Of a stretch of DNA of 64,000 bases, positions 47,858 through 56,650 are shown piece by piece. This DNA is from Epinephelus fuscoguttatus (lineage: Eukaryota; Chordata; Actinopteri; Perciformes; Serranidae), in NCBI RefSeq assembly GCF_011397635.1, contig NC_064771.1, positions 15,687,379 through 15,751,378 of the forward strand. Direction: 5' to 3'. Below the pieces are notes generated by a model, which did not search any database, had not been told where the DNA came from, and saw only the letters and a list, made by a program, of their open reading frames with translations. Numbering within the stretch: the stretch's first letter is position 1; each line of letters opens with the position of its first letter. The position numbers and the translations under genes are program-made.

Positions 47858-50800
47858 GTGAGTACTGCCCATAACATTCTCTGTGAAGGCAAAACTTTGT
47901 GATACTTTCAGATCTTTTCGAGGAGCTTTTAAAGATTTTTAGACCATGTATAACTTATCTTGGTAAAATATAATCTTGCAGGCAGAGGACACAGACAAAG
48001 CTATAGAAGAGGCCAAGGGTTTGGCAGCCCAGTCGCTGGCCAGTGTGACCTACCAGATCAACAGTCTTGCCAGCACCCTGCTGAGGCTGCTGGACACCCA
48101 GGCCATGCAGATCAAGGATATGGAGTCCTCAGTCAACCTGCTGTCACTGGTGAGGAACACCTTTCACCTACAATACCGTAGGCTACACCTGAGCAGTGCC
48201 GCACCTAGCACATTCTCCGCCTGGGCAACCTTTACCTGCCTCCCCCAATATATATATATATATTATTACTGTCTTTTATATGTGCAGTATTTATTACAAA
48301 CAAGAGCAAAGCTAAAGAGAAATCAACACACGTAAACAACTTACCCAACAAGCAATAATAATAAAAACAAACTGTAAAAGAATAAAGTATGTGCAAATTT
48401 ACAGTTCTTCTTATTTTGTACTGCACCACGGTTTGGATTTACCTTTAATATTCTCTTTATTCAATACTCTCTGCATACACTCCCTTATTTACTGTTCTTT
48501 GAATGTCAAAAAAACAAACAACAACAACAACAACACAACAACAAAACATTGGCAATTTTGCCCCCCTCTCCCCGGGTAGCACCCCAGGCGGCTGCCAATG
48601 GGAAGATCCGCCACTACACCTGAGCTCTGCATAGCTGGCAAAAAAAGAATATGAGGCGTCAAATAGAAGGTTGCGCTACTCTGTTTTTTGTTTGATGAAA
48701 TAACAGTATAATGAACAAACCCAGAAATACAGTTTCCTACAGATTTTGATTTGGTCATTGTGGCAGACAACTACAGTGCATTATGTTGCTAGCTGTACAA
48801 AATTATTTACTGTTAATTCATAAATGAATGTATTCACCGTACTGACTTATTTTACTTGACATACATTTCCTAATCATGTTTTTTATGTAGGGCTGTCAAG
48901 TGCTTAAAAAAAATCTAATTAATTACATGCTCTGTGATTAATTAATCTAAATTAATCGCATACATCAACTTTTGCTGTGAAAGTATTTTAAAATGTTTTA
49001 ACTTAAATGAATGTTGGCAGATGTATTATGGTAAAGCTGCTAGATTTTGGACACAATTGTCTCCCTGTCCTCTACCACTCAAACTCGTCTGCAGGCCATT
49101 GCAATCCATTTTGCAATCCATTTGGTTGAGTGTAGCTTGACGAGGCTGGCTGCTAACGCTAGCATCAGAGGCTGTGCTAGCATGGAACTCCGGGTTCGCT
49201 GCTAAATGTTTTGCGTTGAGGTAATATTTCAGGTTTTAAGTTCTCCGATGTATGAAAATTCCTTACTGCAGAAATTGCAGAGAACGGTGATCCTATTAAT
49301 GGTCCCATCTGCCTCTGTCATGTGATAAAGTCACTGTGGCCTTCAATGACTCACTTGGTCAAAGGGCACTACGAAACCCGATTAATCAGCGTTAATTTTT
49401 TTTGCGTGTTTGATTGAAATTAACGCATTATTTTGACAGCCCTTTTTTTCTTACATTTTTGTTACAAAAATAACAAAACTTAATTACAAAATATATATAT
49501 ATAAATTAGTAAAGTGCGCTCTCTTTGACGTGGAATACGCGAACTTTAGGAACTCCGCAAAAAAATCACTACATTCAAACTAAAATATCTGGAGTCGTAC
49601 TGTTGGTTGTAAATTTGGGAACCAAGAAGCAAATTGCTGCATTTGTTCCAATTCCAGGTCACCTGTTGTACTTTTAATCTGTGGTCTGTTTGTTTGCTAT
49701 ATTTCATTTGCTCTACTGTTGCCACATATTTACAAGAAACACTCTCTGAAGGGTGTCAAAATGTGTTCACACTGTGTTCTGGTCCAGGCTGCAGCTATCC
49801 ACTTCGAGAAGGTGTCCAGGAGAGAGATTGGTGCTTTTACTAGTCCCAAAACCAAGAGTCGTTCCAGGCTTATGACCCCACCAGCTTCAGGCAAGGAGCC
49901 TGAGAGAAGCTACTCAAGAATGCCGATATCGTACTCCATCTTGGACTCCACTGGACACTGTTTCGTGGTAAACTGGACACTAAATTAAAAGACTGACGTG
50001 AAAACAGAGTTTGAATCCATTTAACTTTAATATTTCCCAGTAGATTTAGGAAGTTTAGCACAGTCCATTCCCCCTTTTCCATTTTGCAGTTCTTGTGTGG
50101 TGTCTGGGGTGACTATGGCATTGCCAAGATGCTTTTTTTTACCTTCATCCATCTTCTCCCCACAGGTCACTGAGCAGCAGCAGCAGCAGCCCAGAAAGAG
50201 AGCAGACACCACAGAGAGCATACAGAGCACTGCAGACTTTGCTGTGTACGTAGATAGAGTCCTTTGCCCTTTTCATTGTTACACTGTGATTATTATTAAA
50301 CACTCCACACTATAAGTACCCTACTGTTTATTATAATGGGGGCTTGTACAATTTATGATCATGCCTGAAAGCATTATGTACTAACAAAACAGTTCTAGGA
50401 AATATGCTCGTTTGCTTTTCTGCCAAGAGTTGGATGAGAAGTTCAATGGCACTCTCATGTGTCTGCTAAATGTTAGACTAAAGCGGGCATCAGGTTAGCT
50501 TACCTTAGCATGAGGACTAGAAACAAGGGGAAACAGCTATCCAGGCTCAGGCCATCAGAAAATGAATACCTACCATCACCTCTAAAGGCCCAGACACACC
50601 AAATCAACATCAAAGTAGACGACAAAGGCCGGCCAGTACATCGCGTCAAGTTGCCTGTGCCTTGGCCAAAAAGTGGCACTTGAACACACCACAAAGACTA
50701 CTACAACTAGCCTGTGTGTTTAGTGCCTGTGAGACGAAATAACACTACACACCAGGGGGCGGCGGTAGTCTGTATTCATCATTCAAAAAGAGAAACTTGG

Positions 50801-52291
50801 AAGACAGTCAAGACAAATCAAGATGTTAGTTAGCCAGTTGGCACATTAACAAGACAACTTGATGTTGAAAGAACAAAGTATATTTACCTGCGCTAGCAAA
50901 CAATAACAAACATTTCTGAACTGTTTTTGCCAAAGAGCTCAGTGACTAAATGTAATGTTACCTAATATTACAAGTTTGTTCTGATCTCAGTCCCTCTTGA
51001 CTTTAGTTGTTTACTTTCCTCACTTCTGTTTCTCTTCTCATCCACTCAGCTGAACTGCCAATCAGAGTGATTTTCTTAATCTACACGCAGTGCCATTTCT
51101 GACGCAGATTTAACATGCTGAATTAGCTGAAAATGGCCGACAAGGGCCAAGCACTGCCAACGGTGCGGAACATCCCGCAATAACTAGGGCGACAAATGCT
51201 CACTGAAAGCCCAACACTGACCAACAGCCGACTGTTGGCTTGGTGTGTCAGGGCCCTAAAGCTCACTAACACATTATAGCCAGCAGCTGATTAGCATAGT
51301 TTAGCACAAAGACTGAAAGACTGTAGCCTGGCTCAATGTGAAGGTAACAAAATACACCTACCAGCAGGCTAGTTATAATTAACTCTTGTTTGTTTAGCCC
51401 ATACAAAAAGTGTAAAAACTACAAGTTGTATTTTTATGGGCACAAGAGGGATATAACCTGTTAATTAGTGAGTTTAGTAGTGCTGGAAGGTGTTACCTTC
51501 AGACAGAGCCAGACTACATTGAAGCTGTTTCCCCCCATTTCCAGTCTTAATGCTAAGCTAAGCTAACCAGCTTCTGGTCGTAGCTTCATATTACCTATAC
51601 AAGCATTAGACTTTCAGCAAGAAAGTGAAAGAGACAACAAATCCTAAAATGGCTGCCTCTTTCTGTAAGAAACAACAGCTGCATCATTTTCAGGATGCCA
51701 TGACTGCTCCCAGTGTCTGATGGTTTGTTTTCTGTAAACAGATCCAGTCTTGGCATCGCTGTGCCTCCACCATCAGTCCCCACCTTGCAATCCGTCTCCA
51801 ACCCCACGGACAACAACCAGCTTCCCCCTCCTCCTCCTGCCGATCTGGACCCTAATATGCCTCCTCCACCACCACCACCTCCCGCTTCCTCTGTGGACAC
51901 TAGCCTCCCCCCTCCCCCACCATCCATGACCTCACCCACATCTCTCCCCCCACCTCCCCCTCCACCGCCAATCTCTCCGTCAAATGGCGCCTACCCGCCG
52001 CCACCTCCTCCTGTTGCAGGAGGTTCGCCCCTTCCTCCTCCTCCACCTCCCCCAGTATCAGGAGCAGTACCCCCTCCTCCTCCACCTCCTCCAGTATCAG
52101 GAGGGGCACCTCCACCTCCACCTCCACCTCCTCCAGCATCAGGAGCCGTACCCCCTCCTCCTCCACCTCCACCTCCTCCAGCATCAGGAGCCGTACCCCC
52201 TCCTCCTCCACCTCCAGCAGCCGCTCAAACTGGCACCTCTGGTATTGTGCCACCACCTCCACCTCCACCACCTCCCCCTCCCCTACACTGA
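47714..52291 (+). CDS. abi3: ABI3-like WAVE-complex subunit lacking an SH3 domain
   Basis: ABI proteins are subunits of the WAVE complex that drives Arp2/3 actin branching. Coding exons: 47714-47857, 47982-48149, 49788-49967, 50166-50245, 51742-52291; 373 residues. Residues about 30-43 read [14 protein letters not shown], close to human ABI3 ([15 protein letters not shown]); next come [16 protein letters not shown], a helical WAVE-binding segment, and [13 protein letters not shown], the homeo-homologous region. Then a Q-run, basic PRKR, and from about residue 215 to the end an almost continuous polyproline tract of PPPPP blocks broken by SGAV/SGGA. ABI1-3 normally end in an SH3 domain; here TGA follows PPPPLH and an AATAAA lies about 135 bases later (52424). 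I find no SH3 exon up to the next gene. The start ATG is in fair context (GGCAATGG). Confidence 0.82.
47982..48149 (+). CDS. abi3: abi3-like exon 2
   Basis: Residues 49-104, [20 protein letters not shown] to SSVNLLSL. It matches ABI1 [26 protein letters not shown] donor, phase 0. Confidence 0.9.
48194..48614. mobile_element. hAT-like MITE in abi3 intron 2
   Basis: Flanked by the direct repeat TACACCTGAG at 48184-48193 and 48615-48624. The left end CAGTGCCGCACC and the inverted right end AGTGGCGGATCTTCC resemble each other. Contains TATATA and CAA repeats. Confidence 0.8.
48889..49443. mobile_element. AGGGCTGTCAA MITE in abi3 intron 2
   Basis: Inverted ends AGGGCTGTCAA and TTGACAGCCCT, next to AATTAATC...GATTAATC stretches typical of a widespread vertebrate hAT-type MITE. 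Non-coding. Confidence 0.85.
49788..49967 (+). CDS. abi3: abi3-like exon 3: homeo-homologous region
   Basis: Residues 105-164. The acceptor at GTCCAG gives [15 protein letters not shown], aligning without gap to ABI1 TVDIHKEKVARREIG. The end [14 protein letters not shown] matches IDYTVLDDVGHGVK. GTAAAC donor. Confidence 0.88.
50166..50245 (+). CDS. abi3: abi3-like exon 4
   Basis: Residues 165-191, [26 protein letters not shown] acceptor, GTACGT donor, phase 2. Less conserved; supported by the open phase match with exon 5. Confidence 0.75.
50395..51640. mobile_element. Foldback repeat in abi3 intron 4, interrupted
   Basis: The left arm (TCTGCCAAGAGTTGGATGAG, TTAGCTTACCTTAGCATGAG, GGGGAAACAGCTA) is mirrored at the right (TGTTTCCCCCCATTTCCAGT, AATGCTAAGCTAAGCTAACC, CTTTCAGCAAGAAAGTG). 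Same family as 14545-15260. A second element (50586-51256) is inserted in it. Confidence 0.78.
50586..51256. mobile_element. PIF/Harbinger-like MITE nested in the foldback repeat
   Basis: Inverted ends AGGCCCAGACACACCAA and, reversed, GGGCCCTGACACACCAA, flanked by TAA on both sides (50583-50585, 51257-51259). Removing it restores the host repeat sequence CACCTCTAAAGCTCACTAAC. So it is the younger insertion. Confidence 0.85.
51742..52291 (+). CDS. abi3: abi3-like exon 5: polyproline tail
   Basis: Opens [20 protein letters not shown], then proline blocks; ends in TGA at 52289-52291. The repeats (SGAVPPPPP and SGGAPPPPP units) look like recent tandem expansion of CCTCCTCCA codons, and will be length-polymorphic. 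Confidence 0.85.
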
Positions 52292-52423
52292 TGAACATTA
52301 TGTTACTGCATGATTTTCACTTAAGGTATAACTGGCAGGCATGCTGGGCTTGCCATTAGATGTTAAAAACGTGTGCAGCATGGGAAATATTTCTGGGCCT
52401 TGTTGTGGGATCAGCGTTAAGCA

Positions 52424-52445
52424 TAAATAAAAAGCTTGAAAAAGT
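52424..52445 (+). terminator. abi3 poly(A) signal region
   Basis: Overlapping AATAAA hexamers about 135 bases after the stop codon, followed by a GTGTGTGT stretch at 52444, the arrangement expected for vertebrate cleavage and polyadenylation. Confidence 0.7.
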
Positions 52446-52510
52446 GTGTGTAGTGGTTTAACCTTGAGCTGTTTCATGTATGTTGGATGGTGCAGTGTGA
52501 GCCTCAAATG

Positions 52511-52511
<1 letters not shown>

Positions 52512-52599
<88 letters not shown>

Positions 52600-52603
52600 T
52601 ATA

Positions 52604-52641
<38 letters not shown>

Positions 52642-52666
52642 TATATACATATATATATATATACAC

Positions 52667-52724
<58 letters not shown>

Positions 52725-52772
52725 ACATATATATATATATATATACAGATATACATATATATATATATATAT
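52512..52772. repeat. (AT)n array with phased CATATAC variants
   Basis: TATATA tract broken by ACATATACATATAC inserts at about 52548, 52592, 52635, 52664, 52696 and 52716. No coding meaning; YIYI-type frames arise from it on both strands. Confidence 0.97.
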
Positions 52773-53744
52773 TTTCCCTGGGACAGAAAATCCTCCTTCA
52801 AAGTGAAACATTCTGCTGCAGCACAGATACCTCCGACATGTCTCAACAACACTGCAGCTGCATTCCTAAGAAACAAGCCATAACAGGGTGTTTTGTGTGT
52901 AAATGCCATTTCCCTTCCTTATTACGTTGTTTATCTCAATGAATCTTAAATCAGTAAGAGTCACCTTAGCAGCCAGTGGCCTTTAGCCCAATACTGTCAG
53001 TCAGTGGTGATAAGTGAACGTCACTGCCTGTAACCTCAGTGAGTTCTGCTGCTTTAAACAGGTCAATGAGGCTATAAAATTTCTGTTGCAAGTCAACACT
53101 CTCTTTAACCTGTGCTACATGGCTTGTACATGACGGTAAGCTTTATATTCAGCATGGAAAATATCAAATTAGTCAGGGAGGGCTTATCCAAACTTATTTA
53201 ATCATTTTCTTGTTTTCTTGTTGTTGTTTTTTTACATTTGGCTGTTCAGTGAGGCTTGAAAGTGGAGGAACAGTCTTATTGTACAAGGCCTATTATTATA
53301 TTCATCACTAATGGAATGGAATTATTTTGGTACTGCCTTTCACTACTGCTTACTTTAATCTGAATTCAAGTCTAAAATCTTTTATTTATCAAAGTCACTT
53401 GAAGGCTATGCATTCAGTACAGTTTTATCTTTGAACTGTAGCGTTATGTAGACAGTATTATGTAGACATTGTGCAAGTAAGAACAAAATCTTCCGTGTCA
53501 GATAGAAATTCCAGGATTGTGCAGCTTTCACAGTAATTATATCTTCGTAAAGATCATGGTGTTATGTTGATGTGGATTAAGGATACAAGATAAAGAGCTA
53601 CCTTTGAACCTTCCGCTGTGTATGACTGTACTGCAAAACAAACCCTAACAGAGCTACAATATTCATATTACAATATTCAGGTTTTAAATCTGTTTTTTTT
53701 CCCCCTCATTTTGCTCAGGTGTGAAACCTAAAAAAAACCCTGCC
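52773..53744. other. Spacer between abi3 and the first PPxY gene
   Basis: No SH3-like or other coding exon. A segment at 53062-53132 is bounded by AACAG and a GTAAGC donor and could be a 5' noncoding exon of the next gene. The segment 53719-53744 is the 5' part of that gene's first coding exon, after a TTGCTCAG acceptor. Confidence 0.45.
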
Positions 53745-54290
53745 ATGATCATCCAATATATTGCGCTGGAGTAAGTATTCCCTGAGATCAATCTGACTGA
53801 CTGTATACCTCATTGTTTGCATGCTGCATGTATTATTAAACTGTCCTTTATTTCAGGATTCCCATTTTGTGCACCCTTATCATTATGTGGATTTATTGCT
53901 GCCATTTTGCAAAGAAGAGCAGAGAAGCAGAAAGCTGCCCCCCGTCGAGGCCCACTTACTCCCCGTCTGTTTACGTCATCCCCTTGTATGAGGAGGAGCA
54001 GGAGGAAGAGGAGGACGAAGAAGTAATGGACACATATGAAGCCTATTTTCAGCCTCCTTACAGAGACCCCCCGATGTACAGCTCCGGAGATGTCAGTCCA
54101 CCTCCTTACAGAGTATGTTTCTATTGATGATACGGATTGGACTGAAAGAGCTGGTTGAGATTTCATCATCAGTAACCAATTGCATCACCTCTCTAACTAC
54201 ATGTCTCCTCTTTTCCAGCTTGATCCACCATCCTATCCGGACCTCCCACCATCATACACAGACCCTCCACCTTACTCAGAACAACCCTAA
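53745..54290 (+). CDS. Small single-pass membrane protein with five PPxY motifs
   Basis: Unnamed. Exons 53745-53770, 53857-54112 and 54219-54290; 117 residues. It opens MIIQYIALE, then IPILCTLIIMWIYCCHF as the membrane helix (about residues 2-26), a basic/cysteine-containing border (CCHFAKKSR), an acidic run (EEEQEEEEDEE) and a proline/tyrosine tail with PPMY, PPPY, PPSY, PPSY and PPPY, ending YSEQP. PPxY motifs bind WW domains, for example NEDD4-family ligases (family knowledge), so it may be an adaptor (inference). The ATG at 53745 has a good context (GCCATGA); the frame upstream in the same exon has no other ATG, and the GTGTGAAACC start of the exon implies a 5' noncoding exon. The exon phases (2, then 0) are the same as in the next gene. 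Confidence 0.72.
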
Positions 54291-54684
54291 TCCTCCTCCT
54301 CCACTTCAAATACCCTCTCGTCTGTACATACTGTACTTTTTACTACAGGGCAGATCTATGGAATCAACAGAGATATTAACTTCGCAAAATGTGCAGGAAA
54401 AGAACTGTATTAATGATAAACTTCAGCCCTGCTTTTACAACTAAAATCAGGGCCAGCATTTGCAATTTAAATGCCTTTTTTGCAAATGTATGCTCTGCTT
54501 TGAATCTGTATCTAGAATTTAAAAACCTTAGTGTGACCTCAGTTGTCATGTCTTCACAAGTCTTTTCTTGGCTTTCTTACAACTGAAGTGTTTTTTCTGA
54601 GCATTATTTCATAGAGCTACATCTTTTTGACATATATATGATTAATCTACCTGTAAACAATCCACTGTGTGGAAAGGACAATCT

Positions 54685-54808
54685 TTAACATGTGTGACAT
54701 GCAGCAAAGGGCTGCAGACCGGAATCGAGGCCATGGCTACTGTGGCAAGGACGTTGCCTCCGTATATGGGACGCCTGCTCTACCCACTAAGCCACCAGGC
54801 ACCTGAAA
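54685..54808 (-). mobile_element. tRNA-derived SINE
   Basis: On the minus strand: TGCCTGGTGGCTTAGTGGGT with AGAGCAGGCG as A box, CCATATACGGAGGCAACGTC, then B-box-like CTCGATTCCGG and CTGCAGCCCTTTGCTGCATG. This is a known teleost SINE head; the intervening region and length rule out a functional tRNA. Confidence 0.7.
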
Positions 54809-55269
54809 GGAAATCTTTAACTGGTACAGCTACTAAAGTTCCACAGACAACCCAGTTAAAATCCCAGCAAACCACACCATACATATGTATGTTTTGACAA
54901 AAGACATAAGCTGTTTACATGTTTTACTGTTCACAGCTTTCCTTGCATTTTTTCCAGACTTTTAAATTTCCTTTATTGTGTCATATACTCTATGTGCCTG
55001 TGCAAATTGGCCCCAGGGAACAAATAAACTGTTTTGAATTGGATTAATTTTTAACATGTCATTTCCAAAATAAAGAAATGTATACTCATGAATTAGAGTT
55101 ATTTGTAAAAACGTAATTATGCTTAATATTTGCCAAAAAAGAATTTTGTTTTCCAGACTGCAAAGTAGACAGATGGGTTTCAGCCCACACAGTGCTATGA
55201 TTTTTATAACACAGTTTGTATACTGCAAGTAAAAACAGTATAACAGTGGTCTTACAACTGACCCCTGAG

Positions 55270-55735
55270 GAATGCCGTTGGCTGTTTGATGGTTTTGCTA
55301 CTCACTTTCAAAGCCCTCCATAACCTAGCCTGCACTTAACTCTCTAACTGTCTCCAGGAGTACACTCCCTGCTGCTCCCTGCGCTCTTCCTCTGCTGGTC
55401 TCCTGACCATTCCCACCTCAGGCCTCAGCATCATGGGTGCCAGGGCTTTCAGCTGCACTGTCCCCAGGCTCTGAAACTCCCTACCCACACAGATTTGACA
55501 GTATGACAGCATAATATCCTTCAAATCCCATCTCAAAACTCACCTGTTAAAAATGGCCTATGCACTGACTGACTGACTGTGCCCACTGCACCTTCTTCAT
55601 CTTCCCTTCCTCTTAGTGTGTATGCCCAATTCACATCTCTTTTTCTGTATGTGATTTTATACCCTATAAGATGACCTTGGTTGTTTTTAAGGGGCCTTTT
55701 AAATAAAATGTGTTATTCTTCTTCTTCTTAGTAGT
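55270..55735 (+). mobile_element. LINE 3' end (L2/Rex1-like)
   Basis: Broken plus frames read TFKALHNLA, YTPCCSLRSSSAGLLTIPTS, GARAFSCTVPRLWNSLPTQI and FKSHLKTHLLKMAY, the conserved tail after the reverse transcriptase of L2-type LINEs. The 3' end GGGGCCTTTTAAATAAAATG is followed by TTC/TTA microsatellite. 5' truncated. Confidence 0.78.
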
Positions 55736-56650
55736 AGTAGTATTATTACTGCTGTATAGTGAGTTTAACAGATTTATGAACGACTTCTGTCAACATACAC
55801 GAGAAATATGCAAGAGACCGAACACACCTCAAAGCCCTGTGTCTTTAAAAAAGACAATGATGCTGTAAAAGCTCTTCAGGTTGTGCACTTCCTTAAGCGA
55901 CACATTATACTTTGATAGCAACCCTGAGGGCAGGACAGCTTCTGTACAGTATGTTTTGGATTCTTCAATAAGGTAAGGACTCATCCTACTGTGATATGAA
56001 GATCTAGTTATCTTACAATTCTATGCCAGTAAGATAATGTATGTTGGAATGATGTGAATTTAAAAATTTTTCATTTACAGCTATAAAGTGTGACAGATAT
56101 ATAGGATGAAGGTCCACAGTCAGTCGTTAAACAGACAGTATAAAATCGTTCAAGCTACTTTTCTACGTTCATTATGTCTTAATTTAACCTTTATATTTGT
56201 GAACTGCTGAGCAGTTTTCAAAGGGTTTCATACTGCAGGGTCACTTGAGGTCATTCTCTGTGATTTGACAGTAAGTCTCGTATAACTGTTCCAGTCAGCT
56301 CATATAAACTCCAATGTAAAGGGTGACACATTATCATGTGATGACAACGCCTATTCACTTGTTGATTTTTTACCAGTCACATGTCCAGGCTTTGGTTCCA
56401 GTTAAAGAAAATGCTTGTATTCTTCTTTCACTGTATATACCGTATTCAATCTGATACTGTAGGTGTTTGCTAGCCTGTCCATGACTGCAAACTAACAATG
56501 ATATGGATGTAAATTAAATGTTGTATTCAGTCTGCATGATTCTTATTTCAAAGATCTGTCACACTGTCAATGGAAGTCCATGTTTCACATAATTGTATTG
56601 TTGATTTTTATCCCTGACAGTAATGTCGGCAGGTTGACATAATTCCAGTC

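Larger units (their letters stand above)
54291..56650. other. Spacer between the two PPxY genes
   Basis: Holds the 3' UTR of the first gene at the left, a tRNA-derived SINE at 54685-54808 and a LINE 3' end at 55270-55735. A GTAAGG donor at about 55973 could end a 5' noncoding exon of the second gene. Confidence 0.45.

Noticed and set aside
51595-52313. Antisense and shifted frames through the polyproline exon
   Set aside because: Shadows of the CCT/CCA repeats of the abi3-like last exon.
52298-52942. YIYI-rich frames on both strands
   Set aside because: Derived from the AT microsatellite.
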